A stretch of DNA of 64,000 nucleotides from Methanolobus mangrovi (GCF_031312535.1 NZ_CP133594.1:1054001-1118000), one strand, 5' to 3'; shown: positions 11,267 through 20,853, counted from the first letter of the stretch. Translations and numbers: made by a program. The notes: generated from the letters alone by a model not told the origin.

Positions 11267-12448
11267 ATGACAAAGAAAGTAGTACTTGCTTATTCAGGCG
11301 GGCTTGACACTTCCGTGTGCATCCCGCTGCTTAAAGAAGAATACGGTTACGACGAGGTAATCACAGTAGCAGTAGATGTTGGACAGCCGGAAGAAGATGT
11401 TAAGCAGGCTGAAGAGAAGGCACAGAAGATCAGCAACAAGCACTTCACACTCGATGTACGTGAGGAGTTTGTCAATGATTATATCTTCCCGCTTATCAAA
11501 GCCAATGGCGACTATGAAGGATATGTAATGGGCACATCCATCGCACGTCCCCTTATCGCTAAGAAGGTCGTTGAGATTGCAGAGAAGGAAGGTGCTGTTG
11601 CACTTGCACACGGATGTACCGGCAAGGGTAATGACCAGCTCCGTTTTGAAGCGGTTTTCCGCATGACCGACATGGATGTCATTGCACCAATGAGGGACAT
11701 GAACCTCACCCGTGAATGGGAGATCGAGTATGCTAAGAAACACGGCATACCTGTAAGTGTTACAACCGCAAAGCCATGGAGTGTTGATGAGAATATATGG
11801 AGCCGCAGTATCGAAGGTGGCAAACTGGAAGACCCCGGATTCATCCCACCAGAAGAGATCTACCAGTGGACCGTTTCCCCTGAGTCAGCACCTGCCGGAC
11901 AGACCGTGGTAATTGGTTTTGAGAACGGTGTTCCGGTATCCCTTGATGGCGAGAAGATGGACGGTGTAAAGCTTATCATCAAGCTCAACGAAATTGCAGG
12001 TTCCCACGGTATCGGCAGGACCGATATGATCGAGGACCGTGTTCTCGGGCTTAAAGCACGTGAGAACTACGAGCACCCCGCAGCTACAGTTCTGCTTACA
12101 GCCCACAAGGACCTTGAGAAGCTTGTGCTCACAAGGGCAGAGCTGAAGTTCAAGAGAGGTGTAGATGAACAGTGGTCAGAACTTGCCTACTATGGCCTTG
12201 TGGACGAACCGCTCTATGCAGACCTCAATGCTTTCATTAACAAGACACAGGAACGTGTAACCGGTACTGTAACAGTGAAACTGCACAAGGGCAGTGTCAT
12301 CATACTTGCACGTACATCCCCCTATGCACTTTACTCAGAAGACCTCGTGTCCTTTGACAGTGCAACCATCGATCAGAAAGATGCTGAAGGCTTTGCCAAG
12401 TATCATGGTTTCCAGGCAAGGATGTACAGGAAAGTTATTGAGAAGTAA
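11267..12448 (+). CDS. argG: Argininosuccinate synthase
   Basis: ArgG joins citrulline and aspartate using ATP, the penultimate step of arginine synthesis. The 393-residue product has the N-type ATP pyrophosphatase loop AYSGGLDTS at residue 9, the [10 protein letters not shown] citrulline/aspartate-binding stretch near 117, and the usual [10 protein letters not shown] region. Length is typical of the family. It follows carB by 26 bases, so carbamoyl phosphate supply and its arginine use sit in one transcription unit. Two hairpins follow before the convergent stress-protein gene. Confidence 0.97.
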   Translation: MTKKVVLAYSGGLDTSVCIPLLKEEYGYDEVITVAVDVGQPEEDVKQAEEKAQKISNKHFTLDVREEFVNDYIFPLIKANGDYEGYVMGTSIARPLIAKKVVEIAEKEGAVALAHGCTGKGNDQLRFEAVFRMTDMDVIAPMRDMNLTREWEIEYAKKHGIPVSVTTAKPWSVDENIWSRSIEGGKLEDPGFIPPEEIYQWTVSPESAPAGQTVVIGFENGVPVSLDGEKMDGVKLIIKLNEIAGSHGIGRTDMIEDRVLGLKARENYEHPAATVLLTAHKDLEKLVLTRAELKFKRGVDEQWSELAYYGLVDEPLYADLNAFINKTQERVTGTVTVKLHKGSVIILARTSPYALYSEDLVSFDSATIDQKDAEGFAKYHGFQARMYRKVIEK

Positions 12449-12456
12449 AATCGTAT

Positions 12457-12470
12457 GCCGGGAAACCGGC
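12457..12470 (+). terminator. GC-rich hairpin with GAAA tetraloop after argG
   Basis: GCCGG-GAAA-CCGGC forms a perfect five-pair stem with a GNRA-type loop, nine bases after the argG stop, and is followed within 25 bases by pyrimidine-rich sequence. It may mark or stabilise the 3' end of the carAB-argG transcript. Confidence 0.5.
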
Positions 12471-12545
12471 AACTTATCTATTTTCTACTTTTCCCCTCAT
12501 AAAAATCAATTAGGATACATCTTTAATTAGCGTATGAAAAATAAA

Positions 12546-12568
12546 AGGTAACATCAGCGATGTTACCT
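12546..12568. repeat. Perfect 10-bp inverted repeat between convergent genes
   Basis: AGGTAACATC and GATGTTACCT are exact reverse complements separated by AGC. The element sits between the convergent argG and stress-protein genes, where a bidirectional terminator or 3'-end stabiliser would be expected. No T-run directly follows on either side, so the terminator role is uncertain. Confidence 0.5.
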
Positions 12569-12615
12569 CAAGATATTAAGAAGAATTTCCCGCTTTGACA
12601 GATACTCTTCAGACC

Positions 12616-13056
12616 TTATGGAATGACAAGTACCGGTCTTTTTGCATGTCTTACCACATTCTCTGCAACACTTCCAAGCAGGATATGACTGAGCCCTGTT
12701 ACACCTAGTGTTCCCATCACGATAAGGTTTGTGTCGTTCTCTTTGGCAAAATCCACGATACCGTCTGCGGGTGTCTTACCATCAATGATCACCGGCTCCA
12801 CTATTAAACCTGCTTTTTTACCAGCTTCAACTACATATGCAGTCGCTTTTTCGCCTTCATCCTTCAGGTGGTTTTCCAGTGCCTTTGACCACATCTCCCC
12901 ACGCATAGCAAGAGTAACACCGGTGTGAGGTACAACATAAAGAGCACTGACCTTAGCACCATTCGCTTTTGCCAGTCCTATACCCCATTCTACTGCGTTC
13001 ATTACGTTCTCAGAACCATCCGTAGCTATTGCTATAGTTTTTATTTCTGCACTCAT
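12616..13056 (-). CDS. Universal stress protein (UspA family)
   Basis: This is a small cytosolic nucleotide-binding protein of the UspA family with an alpha/beta Rossmann-like fold. The N-terminus has TIAIATDGSENV, and the C-terminal ATP-binding signature GTLGVTGLSHILLGSVAENV followed by RPVLVIP is intact, which suggests an ATP-binding member. The open frame reaches 13080, but the ATG at 13056 gives the normal 146-residue protein and is preceded by GGGGAT, so I use it. It stands alone, convergent with argG. Its specific role cannot be told from sequence. Confidence 0.92.
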   Translation of the reverse strand: MSAEIKTIAIATDGSENVMNAVEWGIGLAKANGAKVSALYVVPHTGVTLAMRGEMWSKALENHLKDEGEKATAYVVEAGKKAGLIVEPVIIDGKTPADGIVDFAKENDTNLIVMGTLGVTGLSHILLGSVAENVVRHAKRPVLVIP

Positions 13057-13143
13057 ACTTAATCCCCAATAAGTAATCAAGATTCAAGTAACATATAACT
13101 GACGAGTACAGTCTTATTAAATGGATGAACGCCTACATGAAGG

Positions 13144-14457
13144 TCAATTTATCATATGATTCGCGTCAAATCCTTCTATATTAGTATAAGTCGAATTGAA
13201 CTCAAACATGAAATAATTACCATCTGCTGGTGTTACGTTATACAGCCAGATCTCTGAATCATCTATGCCGTTTATGAGCACATTAGCATCTCCGTTCTCA
13301 CTGAAATATGTCTGGGAGAGATCAGATGGCAGGTAGTATGAAATTGTGGATTCAAAGTTATCTGCTTTGCTTATGTAAATGTTTGTTATATCGCCGGTTT
13401 CTTCAAGAACATTGTTCAAGTAGAAATCAACATTGAAGTCATATGCTGTAATCTGCCAGGAAACTCCAGAACCCCCTATGATAGCTTGACCGGATGGTTG
13501 CTGGCCATTCATCACAAACATGACATTATCATTATTTTTTATAGATTTTGTGACTCCATTGATAGTTATGGAGCTACCCCCACCTCCGGTCTTGAACTTG
13601 ATATAGTCTCCGTTTGCAACATACCCCCCGATATTGGCTTTCAGGAGATGCATATTAATTCCGGAACCATTGGCAGGTGTTGTTTCTGATATTACTGTCC
13701 ACGTCCATTCCAGTGAATCGGTGAGCAATTGGTCAGTGGTATTCTTTGCGACCAGAGTTAGAGTGTATGTGCCTGCGAAAGCACTTGTGTTTGTATAAAA
13801 TGGACTTGTCCCGTTGGACCATGCAAGATGCTGACCGTTCAGCAGAAACTCATTAATGGATGATTGGCTGCTGATTGCACTGAACGTTACAGACTGTGAT
13901 GTATTGCTCTGGTACGAAGTTAGCGGGTTCTGACCTGACAGGACCGGAGCTGTTAGTGTTGGTGTGGGTGTTGAACCATTGGTGGATGATATTACATTCG
14001 ATACATCACCAAGCAAGGTTCCACTTTTGAGCACGAAATTTGAATCAGTGGTTATCATGACAATACCAACGTAATCATTCTGACCTATACTGTCAGACCA
14101 CAATTCAGAAGTATTGATCCTGATGGTTTCACCCAGATTCCAGGCAGTATTACCTTTTATCTGTATCAATTCAGATGATGTGAGATCCCTTCTGGTTCCG
14201 TTGATGTTCAATACAATGCGAATTCCGGAAACATCAATTGTTTCTCCCCCGGTATGACGCAGGTAAATGGTATCAGAATCTACATCGGCCCATCCCTGAA
14301 TATCAGCATGCACCTTTTCCTGGGGGCTGGCATATGAGAATATAAAAACAGCAACAACAGAGAACGCAAGTACTGCAATTGCTGTCATTAATACCTCTCC
14401 TATGATCTCGGAGACAGCATCAGTATTTTCCAGGAAAGTGTTTCTTCGGCTGTTCAT
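13144..14457 (-). CDS. Large archaeal type IV pilin-like protein (class III prepilin N-terminus)
   Basis: The first 45 residues are a short charged leader (NSRRNTFLENTD) followed by AVSEIIGEVLMTAIAVLAF, the pattern of archaeal pilins of the DUF1628/PilA N-terminal family. Cleavage by a prepilin peptidase is expected close to the D-A junction near residue 13. The remaining ~390 residues are far longer than an ordinary pilin: a beta-rich first domain (about 50-160), a Thr/Ser/Pro-rich linker, an Ig-like segment with an NGQHLAWSNGT-type strand pair, and a last beta domain. It is therefore probably a surface-exposed pilin-like or minor adhesive subunit anchored by the N-terminal helix. It is divergent from the glycan operon starting at 14818. 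Confidence 0.8.
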   Translation of the reverse strand: MNSRRNTFLENTDAVSEIIGEVLMTAIAVLAFSVVAVFIFSYASPQEKVHADIQGWADVDSDTIYLRHTGGETIDVSGIRIVLNINGTRRDLTSSELIQIKGNTAWNLGETIRINTSELWSDSIGQNDYVGIVMITTDSNFVLKSGTLLGDVSNVISSTNGSTPTPTLTAPVLSGQNPLTSYQSNTSQSVTFSAISSQSSINEFLLNGQHLAWSNGTSPFYTNTSAFAGTYTLTLVAKNTTDQLLTDSLEWTWTVISETTPANGSGINMHLLKANIGGYVANGDYIKFKTGGGGSSITINGVTKSIKNNDNVMFVMNGQQPSGQAIIGGSGVSWQITAYDFNVDFYLNNVLEETGDITNIYISKADNFESTISYYLPSDLSQTYFSENGDANVLINGIDDSEIWLYNVTPADGNYFMFEFNSTYTNIEGFDANHMIN

Positions 14458-14576
14458 GCGGGACCTGCATCAGTAAATATTGTGTGCAATTCACATTCAA
14501 GCTATGAGTATTGCTCACTCAAGCATACCTTTTTGCTTATTCATGGCCACTACAAGCTTATAAAATAATAATATTG

Positions 14577-14598
14577 CACTCAATATATATAATGAGTG
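14577..14598. promoter_or_regulatory. 22-bp near-palindrome over a TATA-like sequence
   Basis: Two 11-base arms (CACTCAATATA and TATAATGAGTG) are reverse complements except for one position. The element lies in the divergent region between the pilin-like gene and the acetamido-sugar operon, about 120 bases upstream of the pilin-like start. It could be an operator controlling either side; the arms also share CTCATAATGAG-like content with the palindrome at 14739. Confidence 0.4.
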
Positions 14599-14738
14599 GT
14601 ATTTTATCACAAGCAAAAACAATCACTGTCTGATAAAGACGGCTGGGGGCTATATCTTTCCGTATTACAGGCACATGCCATTCCAAGAAACTTTGAACAA
14701 ACAAATTGATGAATGAAGTCCTGAATACTAAAAATATC

Positions 14739-14755
14739 ATTCTCATAATGAGAAT
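14739..14755. promoter_or_regulatory. Perfect 8-bp palindrome upstream of TATA box (candidate operator)
   Basis: ATTCTCAT-A-ATGAGAAT is an exact inverted repeat. It ends 16 bases before the TATA box at 14772, the zone where archaeal activators or repressors bind next to the BRE/TATA. It is a candidate operator for the operon starting at 14818. Confidence 0.45.
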
Positions 14756-14771
14756 ACAAAACCTGAATAAA

Positions 14772-14779
14772 TTTATATA
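14772..14779 (+). promoter_or_regulatory. TATA box of acetamido-sugar operon
   Basis: TTTATATA precedes the first gene of the operon. Transcription would begin roughly 22-27 bases downstream, near position 14800, which favours the ATG at 14818 over the in-frame GTG at 14800 as the start of the first gene. Confidence 0.6.
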
Positions 14780-14817
14780 AACAGAATGTCTTAAATGCAG
14801 TGAAGATTGGTGGGAGA

Positions 14818-15483
14818 ATGCGAAAAAATACATACATCCATAGAACTGCAAAACTTTATGGTTCCAGCAGCGTGGGAGAGGACTCTGTTATTCTTGAAAA
14901 TGTTACTTTAGGATACCCTCAGCACGGTATATTGATGGAGATAACAAAAGCAGGTTTTGAAATAGAAGATCATGATTTTATCGGCTCTACAATAGGAAGC
15001 AAGGCATTCATCCGAGCCGGCACTACTATTTTCAGTAACGTCAGGGCCGGAAATAATTTCAGGACCGGACATAATGCCATGATCCGAGAGAATACCACAA
15101 TTGGCGATAATGTGCTCATTGGTACCAATGTCATCATAGATGGTAATGTCAGCATCGGAAACAATGTCAGTATCCAGGGCAATGTTTACATCCCGACACA
15201 TGTGACAATAGAGGATAACGTGTTCATCGGACCATGTGCAGTACTGGCCAATGACAGGTACCCCATAAGAGGAGAATACAAGCCAGAAGGACCAATACTC
15301 AGGAAAGGAGCATCCATAGGAGCAAATGCTACCCTTATACCAGGGGTTGAGATTGGAGAAGGAACCATGGTGGCTGCTGGGGCATTGGTCACAAAGAATG
15401 TACCTGCATGGAAACTGGCTATCGGATGTCCTGCAAAGATAACAGACCTTCCTGAAAAACTGGAACTTTTAAATAACATATAA
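14818..15483 (+). CDS. Left-handed beta-helix N-acetyltransferase (WbpD-like, amino-sugar 3-N-acetylation)
   Basis: The 221-residue product is a hexapeptide-repeat acyltransferase: repeated [LIV]GxxxxI steps such as [26 protein letters not shown] run over most of its length and end with [19 protein letters not shown] and GAGAL-like turns. In this operon its likely substrate is a UDP-3-amino sugar made by the next two genes, as for WbpD of Pseudomonas and the acetyltransferase of the Methanococcus acetamido-sugar cluster. I chose ATG 14818, with GGTG five bases upstream, over GTG 14800 because the predicted transcript starts close to 14800. Cytosolic; the exact acceptor is inferred from context. 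Confidence 0.85.
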   Translation: MRKNTYIHRTAKLYGSSSVGEDSVILENVTLGYPQHGILMEITKAGFEIEDHDFIGSTIGSKAFIRAGTTIFSNVRAGNNFRTGHNAMIRENTTIGDNVLIGTNVIIDGNVSIGNNVSIQGNVYIPTHVTIEDNVFIGPCAVLANDRYPIRGEYKPEGPILRKGASIGANATLIPGVEIGEGTMVAAGALVTKNVPAWKLAIGCPAKITDLPEKLELLNNI

Positions 15484-15539
15484 ATTTGCAATCTTAATAT
15501 GTAAATATAATTTATTTAAACAGGGATTTAAGTGATATC

Positions 15540-16625
15540 ATGATACCCATTGCAAAACCACAGCTTGACGATGCTGAAATACTGGCAGTCAGCGATGTGC
15601 TGCGTTCAGGAATAATAGCCGAAGGGCAGCGTGTGGCAGAATTCGAGCAGGCGTTCGCAGAATATACAGGCACAGAACATGCAGTGGCTGTGAATTCAGG
15701 TACCGCGGCCCTTCATGCTGCTTTACTTGCCCATGGCATAGGTAAAGGTGATGAGGTCATCACTAGTTCCTTTAGCTTCATAGCTACTGCAAATTCAATA
15801 CTTTTCACCGGTGCAAAACCAGTTTTTTCAGATATCAAAGCCGACACATTCAATCTGGACCCACAGCTTATTGAAGAGAAGATCACTCCTGCTACAAAGG
15901 CCATTATGCCTGTGCATCTCTATGGCCAACCTGCAGACATGGACCTCATGACAAACATAGCAGAGGACCACGGCCTTATCCTGATAGAGGATGCATGCCA
16001 GGCACATGGGGCTAAATACAATGGAAAGAAAGTTGGGTCTTTTGGCACCGGAGCATTCAGCTTCTACCCTACCAAGAACATGACCACCAGTGAAGGCGGT
16101 ATTATAACGACCAATAACAGGGAAGTTGCAGATAAAGCACGCATGATACGCTCACACGGTTCAAAACAGCGATACCTGCATGAAATGCTTGGATACAACC
16201 TGCGCATGACAGATATCGCGGCCGCTATTGGACTGATACAACTTAGAAAACTTCCGGAATATACTGCCAGAAGACAACACAATGCTAAGTTGCTCACTGA
16301 GAACCTCAAAGATATCGAAGGAATACAATGCCCCACTGTTGGAGAAGGATGCGAACATGTATTCCACCAGTACACAATTCTTACTACGAATCGTGATGCA
16401 CTTGCCGACCATCTTCGGAACGAAGGCATTGGCACAGGCATCTATTACCCCATACCAATCCATAAACAACCATATTACATGGAACTTGGATACAATGACA
16501 ACTTACCGGTAACCGAAAAGGCTTCCATGGAAGTGCTTTCCCTCCCGGTACATCCGGGAGTTACGGATGAGGACATTGCCACTATCAGCAATGTTATAAA
16601 AAACTGGAGCGGTTCAAAATGTTAA
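15540..16625 (+). CDS. DegT/DnrJ/EryC1 family sugar aminotransferase (WbpE-like)
   Basis: This is a PLP-dependent aminotransferase that puts an amino group on a nucleotide-linked keto sugar. The N-terminal [13 protein letters not shown], the [12 protein letters not shown] turn, the EDACQAHGA segment and the Schiff-base lysine region [14 protein letters not shown] (lysine near residue 181) are all present, and the length of 361 is normal. It sits between a hexapeptide acetyltransferase and a Gfo/Idh oxidoreductase; that trio makes a 3-acetamido group on UDP-GlcNAc-type sugars in known pathways. Its end overlaps the next gene by seven bases. Confidence 0.93.
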   Translation: MIPIAKPQLDDAEILAVSDVLRSGIIAEGQRVAEFEQAFAEYTGTEHAVAVNSGTAALHAALLAHGIGKGDEVITSSFSFIATANSILFTGAKPVFSDIKADTFNLDPQLIEEKITPATKAIMPVHLYGQPADMDLMTNIAEDHGLILIEDACQAHGAKYNGKKVGSFGTGAFSFYPTKNMTTSEGGIITTNNREVADKARMIRSHGSKQRYLHEMLGYNLRMTDIAAAIGLIQLRKLPEYTARRQHNAKLLTENLKDIEGIQCPTVGEGCEHVFHQYTILTTNRDALADHLRNEGIGTGIYYPIPIHKQPYYMELGYNDNLPVTEKASMEVLSLPVHPGVTDEDIATISNVIKNWSGSKC

Positions 16626-17557
16626 AAGTAGGAGTTATCGGCGCCGGAGCCATGGGTAAGAATCACATACGCATTTACAGTGAAATGCCAGGTGTGGAAC
16701 TTGTGGGAATCTCGGATATCGACAGGGAACTTGTGGAAGGACTTGCACAGCAATATAATACAAAAGCATTCACAGATTACATGGAACTCCTTGCAGAGGG
16801 ACTTGATGCCGTAAGCATCGTAGTTCCTACAAAGATGCACAGGAAGGTGGCTATTGATGCCATAGAAGCCGGAGCACATGTACTTGTGGAAAAACCAATT
16901 GCCGATACTGTTGAAAATGCAAAGGCTATCATTGAGGCTGCTGACAGTAACGGTCGCTTACTTATGATTGGACACATCGAAAGGTTCAACCCTGCTGTCA
17001 TCAAACTGAAAGAAATAATAGAAGAAGGCCTGCTGGGTAAGATAGTCTCGATATCCACCACAAGGGTGGGACCTTACAACCCCAGGATAAGGGATGTTGG
17101 AGTTATACTGGATATCGGAGTACATGACATTGACATAATATCATTCCTCTATGGCAGACCTGTGAACCAGGTATACGCTGTGGCAGGTGCAGATATCCAT
17201 TCTTTTGAGGACCATGCAACCATCCATATGCGTCTGGACCATGAGTTCTCCGGACTTGTGGAAGTGAACTGGCTGACTCCGCACAAGGTTAGAAAACTCA
17301 CAGCAGTGGGTGTTGGTGGTGTTGCCTATCTGGATTATATCGACCAGACCGTGGAACTGCATGACAGCGGCTGGGTAAGGAAAGCCAAGATAGAGCCGAA
17401 AGAACCACTTAAGAACGAACTTGAATACTTCATTGATTGCATTAACAAAGGTAAAAAGCCTGAACCTTGCGGAACAGATGGAAACCATGCACTAAAGGTC
17501 AGCCTGGCTGCCATCGAGTCCTACAAAAATGAAAAATTGATAGAGATTAAAGAGTGA
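16619..17557 (+). CDS. Gfo/Idh/MocA oxidoreductase, probable UDP-GlcNAc(A) 3-dehydrogenase
   Basis: This NAD-dependent sugar oxidoreductase has a Rossmann motif [12 protein letters not shown] at residue 5, the conserved EKPIA motif near 96 and the Gfo/Idh C-terminal domain with DIGVHDIDI. In this operon it most likely oxidises C3 of a UDP-GlcNAc derivative to give the keto substrate of the preceding aminotransferase, as described for WbpB and for the euryarchaeal UDP-GlcNAc 3-dehydrogenase of Methanococcus. The length of 312 residues is typical. It overlaps the aminotransferase gene by seven bases and nearly touches the next gene. Confidence 0.9.
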   Translation: MLKVGVIGAGAMGKNHIRIYSEMPGVELVGISDIDRELVEGLAQQYNTKAFTDYMELLAEGLDAVSIVVPTKMHRKVAIDAIEAGAHVLVEKPIADTVENAKAIIEAADSNGRLLMIGHIERFNPAVIKLKEIIEEGLLGKIVSISTTRVGPYNPRIRDVGVILDIGVHDIDIISFLYGRPVNQVYAVAGADIHSFEDHATIHMRLDHEFSGLVEVNWLTPHKVRKLTAVGVGGVAYLDYIDQTVELHDSGWVRKAKIEPKEPLKNELEYFIDCINKGKKPEPCGTDGNHALKVSLAAIESYKNEKLIEIKE

Positions 17558-17562
17558 TCATC

Positions 17563-18996
17563 ATGAGTCAAAAACTTGAGGACATACTAAAAGAGAAAGG
17601 CCCCATCAAAAAGATAGGTGTTATTGGCATGGGATATGTGGGCATCCCTGCTGCAGTACTGTTTGCTGATTCGGATAAATTCGACCTTGTACTGGGATTC
17701 CAGAGGGATTCACCTTCTTCAGGTTACAAAATAGACATGCTCAACCGTGGCGAGAGTCCACTTAAGGGTGAAGAGCCAGGCCTTGAAGACCTGCTGAAAA
17801 AGGTAGTTGATGCGGGTAAGTTTGAATGTACACCTGATTTTTCAAGGATATCCGAAGTTGACGCCATCACACTGGCCATACAGACACCTTTTGCAGACTC
17901 AAAGGCACTTGAACCGGACTTTGGTGCGCTTAAAGAAGGTATCCGCAATGTAGGGAGATATCTGCGACCAGGAATGCTTGTTGTACTGGAATCCACGATA
18001 ACACCCGGAACCACAGAAACCATGGCAAAGGAGATACTTGAAGAGGAATCTGGCCTGAAAGCAGGAGAGGATTTCGCACTGGCACACGCTCCTGAAAGAG
18101 TAATGGTAGGCAGGCTACTCCGCAATATACAGGAACATGACCGCATTGTTGGTGGTATTGACCAGCCAAGTACTGACAGGGCAGTGGAGCTTTACAGCCC
18201 CGTGCTTACAAAGGGCAAGGTCATACCCATGAGCGCTACTGCAGCCGAAGTAACAAAGACTGCTGAGAACACCTTCAGGGACCTGCAGATAGCAGCTGCA
18301 AACCAGCTTGCACTCTACTGTGAGTCCATGGGTATCAATGTCTATGACGTCAGAGCCGGAATTGACAGCCTCAAGGGTGAAGGAATCACCAGGGCAATTC
18401 TCTGGCCAGGTGCAGGTGTTGGAGGTCATTGTCTGACCAAGGATACATATCACCTTGAACGCGGCGTTAAACTGGGAAGCGAGGCCCTTGATTATCCACA
18501 GGATGCAGAATCTATCTATGTCCTTGCACGCAGGGTCAATGATTTCATGCCAGTGCATATGTACAACCTGACAGTTGCTGCACTTAAGAGAGTTGGAAAG
18601 GATATCAATAGTTCAAAGATCGCTATGCTGGGATGGGCCTTCATCAACGATTCAGATGATGCACGTAACCCCCCTTCAGAACCTTATAGGGATATGGTTG
18701 TCGAAACAGGTGCTAATCTGCTTGTTCACGATCCACATGTGTTAAACTATCCTGAGGTAGAGATTCATAAGAATATAGACGAGGTTATTGAAGGTGCTGA
18801 TGCGGTCGTAATATTCACAGGACACAAAGAGTACTTTAACCTCAAGCCAGATGACATTAAGAAAATGACCGGCATGGAAAATACTGTGATCATTGACGGC
18901 AGAAATGTTATTGATCCTGATATGTTCATCAATGCTGGTTTTATCTACAAGGGAATAGGCCGTGGCGATAAGAATGGCCATGAGATAATTAACTGA
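17563..18996 (+). CDS. Nucleotide-sugar 6-dehydrogenase (WecC/WbpA-like)
   Basis: This enzyme oxidises the C6 hydroxyl of a UDP-acetamido sugar to a uronic acid. It shows an NAD-binding GVIGMGYVGIPAA motif near residue 20, the central-domain helix with TAENTFRDLQIA, and the catalytic cysteine motif GAGVGGHCLTKD near 285, followed by a UDP-binding domain. A GTG at 17554 is also in frame, but the GTGAT it belongs to can serve as Shine-Dalgarno for the ATG at 17563, so I prefer the ATG (477 residues). With the three genes before it, the operon would yield a UDP-diacetamido-uronic acid, a sugar used in archaeal N-linked glycans. Confidence 0.92.
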   Translation: MSQKLEDILKEKGPIKKIGVIGMGYVGIPAAVLFADSDKFDLVLGFQRDSPSSGYKIDMLNRGESPLKGEEPGLEDLLKKVVDAGKFECTPDFSRISEVDAITLAIQTPFADSKALEPDFGALKEGIRNVGRYLRPGMLVVLESTITPGTTETMAKEILEEESGLKAGEDFALAHAPERVMVGRLLRNIQEHDRIVGGIDQPSTDRAVELYSPVLTKGKVIPMSATAAEVTKTAENTFRDLQIAAANQLALYCESMGINVYDVRAGIDSLKGEGITRAILWPGAGVGGHCLTKDTYHLERGVKLGSEALDYPQDAESIYVLARRVNDFMPVHMYNLTVAALKRVGKDINSSKIAMLGWAFINDSDDARNPPSEPYRDMVVETGANLLVHDPHVLNYPEVEIHKNIDEVIEGADAVVIFTGHKEYFNLKPDDIKKMTGMENTVIIDGRNVIDPDMFINAGFIYKGIGRGDKNGHEIIN

Positions 18997-19015
18997 TTAA
19001 ATAAAAACAAACATA

Positions 19016-19624
19016 TCAATGATTGGGTTCTTCCCAATCATCCTTACTCTTTTTTCTTTGAAGATTTATAAGAATAAGTATCACGAAGATGATCTGTGCG
19101 ATGGTCACTCCAATCCCGTCAGCAAGCAGATCGTGTATACTGGAAGTACGGCCTGGTACGAATGACTGATGAAATTCATCTGTGATACCGTAGATTATGC
19201 CAAGCAGTACGGCAAAGATGGCTGCATACCTTTTCAATACAATGTTTTCGGAGTTCCTGAAGGTGAGATGTAGCAACACACCAAGACCAAAATAGAGGAA
19301 CATGTGGGCTACTTTGTCCATATTAGTATACGCATATTCTGCAATATCAATAATAGAAACTAAACCCATATTCTTCAAGATATCTGCCAGCTGATACATG
19401 AGTGGTATCTTGAACATAGAGGATGGCACGCTCAAGTTAGACTGGGATGAAAGGTAGAATATGAATCCTGCGTATAGTATTGTCAGGGCAATGAGAATGT
19501 TCTTTTTATTCCTTTTATAATCAAATTTCTGTATATGAGAAACAATATCAAGTAAGAATTGTAAAAAATATTGAGCGTAAAGTACCAGATAAGCAATATA
19601 TTTATTTTTTTTGAAGTTTTTCAT
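19016..19624 (-). CDS. VanZ-like membrane protein
   Basis: The 202-residue protein has four to five membrane segments and the VanZ-family signature: SSQSNL after the first segment, DKVAHMFLYFGLG, and DEFHQSFVPGRTSSIHDLLADGIG with its conserved acidic and histidine residues. VanZ proteins occur in many envelope loci; their biochemical role is unsettled. It is convergent with the sugar dehydrogenase gene (19 bases apart) and lies downstream of the epimerase gene on the same strand, so the two may be co-transcribed. Confidence 0.85.
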   Translation of the reverse strand: MKNFKKNKYIAYLVLYAQYFLQFLLDIVSHIQKFDYKRNKKNILIALTILYAGFIFYLSSQSNLSVPSSMFKIPLMYQLADILKNMGLVSIIDIAEYAYTNMDKVAHMFLYFGLGVLLHLTFRNSENIVLKRYAAIFAVLLGIIYGITDEFHQSFVPGRTSSIHDLLADGIGVTIAQIIFVILILINLQRKKSKDDWEEPNH

Positions 19625-19672
19625 ATTCTTGATTATATAATGCTGGTAAAAGTTGAAATATCTATCCGGTCT

Positions 19673-20572
19673 TCAACCTATGATCTCTTCAAGGCCTTTG
19701 TAAAGGTCAACCTTCGGTTCAAATCCTATATTTTGTGCCTTTGAAATGTCAGAGTAGCTGTCCTTTATGTCACCAGGCATTGGGTCTCTAAACTCTATAT
19801 CCATGTCCTTACCGAAGATATCAAGGACAATCTGTGCAAGCTCGTCTATGCGTGTGACCCTGCCTGTACCTACATTGTAGACCTCACCGTTGTCCCCTTG
19901 TCCATTGGCCAGCAACATAATCATGTTGACGACATCGTGGGCAGAAACGAAATCCCTGGTATTGGAACCGTCCCCGAAGATAATCGGAGGCATATCATCC
20001 CTTACACGGCCTATAAATTTGGATATGACACCGGAATAGGGATTGGAAGGATCCTGTCTTGGACTGTATATGTTAAATGGTCTTATGCAGACAGTTGGCA
20101 AACCATATGCATTATAATACATGCTGCAATACTTTTCACCACAGAACTTGCTGGCACCATAAGGTGACATTGGATTCTGAGGATGGTTCTCATCTATCGG
20201 AAGATATTCGGGATTGCCATAAATTGCAGCTGAACTTATGTAAATGAATCTCTCCAAGTTACCGGCACGTGCACCTTCAAGAAGATTGAGAGTTCCGAAT
20301 ACATTATTGTCAGCATCAAATACTGGATCATTCATAGACTTTGCAACGCTGATCTGAGCTGCCGTATGAATTATAATATCATGTTTACCAGCTAATTCTT
20401 TTGCTATAGGGGATCTGACATCCTCTTTTACGAAATGTACATGATTTGGTAATTCAGGCTCTTTGCCAGAGGAAAGGTTGTCAAGGACCGTAACATCATA
20501 GTCATCTTGCATCTTGTCAACAAGATAGCTGCCAACCTGACCGATACCACCGGTAATAAGAACCGTTTTCAT
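19673..20572 (-). CDS. NAD-dependent nucleotide-sugar epimerase/dehydratase (GalE-like)
   Basis: This extended short-chain dehydrogenase acts on nucleotide sugars. It starts with the NAD-binding GGIGQVGSYL, has SSAAIYGNP before the catalytic YGASK (tyrosine and lysine near 140-144) and the RPFNIYSPRQDPSNPYSGVI substrate loop typical of UDP-hexose 4-epimerases. The length of 299 fits. It probably supplies an epimerised sugar for the glycan genes on both sides. The substrate (Glc/Gal, GlcNAc/GalNAc or a uronic acid) cannot be told apart by eye. Confidence 0.9.
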   Translation of the reverse strand: MKTVLITGGIGQVGSYLVDKMQDDYDVTVLDNLSSGKEPELPNHVHFVKEDVRSPIAKELAGKHDIIIHTAAQISVAKSMNDPVFDADNNVFGTLNLLEGARAGNLERFIYISSAAIYGNPEYLPIDENHPQNPMSPYGASKFCGEKYCSMYYNAYGLPTVCIRPFNIYSPRQDPSNPYSGVISKFIGRVRDDMPPIIFGDGSNTRDFVSAHDVVNMIMLLANGQGDNGEVYNVGTGRVTRIDELAQIVLDIFGKDMDIEFRDPMPGDIKDSYSDISKAQNIGFEPKVDLYKGLEEIIG

Positions 20573-20694
20573 GTTTTTATGATTGTAAACTAAGTATAAT
20601 AAAATTACCCTGTACTGAAAAAATGTAATATACTAGGGAACTATATATAAATAATATATACTCAATATAAAAAATAAAAATAAGAAATCAGAAC

Positions 20695-20853
20695 TTAACA
20701 AACAGTTCTGACCGGACCTGATGTCCTGGAAGTAGTCACAAATGTTGCGCGTTCCATGCAGTGAAGAGTGCAGAACATCTCTTCACGGGCACAGTTCTCA
20801 TAAACATATATAGGACTACCACACATTGCGCATTTTTTCTCTAATAATTTCAT
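20695..20853 (-). CDS. 52-residue small zinc-finger-like protein
   Basis: I found this gene by reading the minus strand of the gap. A start ATG at 20853 is preceded by a strong AGGTGGT, and the frame runs 52 codons to TAA at 20695. The product contains CAMC near residue 8, a cysteine at 21, and CTLHC at 28-32, giving a treble-clef or zinc-ribbon-like set of four to five cysteines plus a histidine, and it ends in cysteine. A TATA-like sequence lies about 25-30 bases upstream. No function is recognised; small zinc-binding proteins of this type are common in methanogens. The strong ribosome site argues that the gene is real. Confidence 0.7.
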   Translation of the reverse strand: MKLLEKKCAMCGSPIYVYENCAREEMFCTLHCMERATFVTTSRTSGPVRTVC

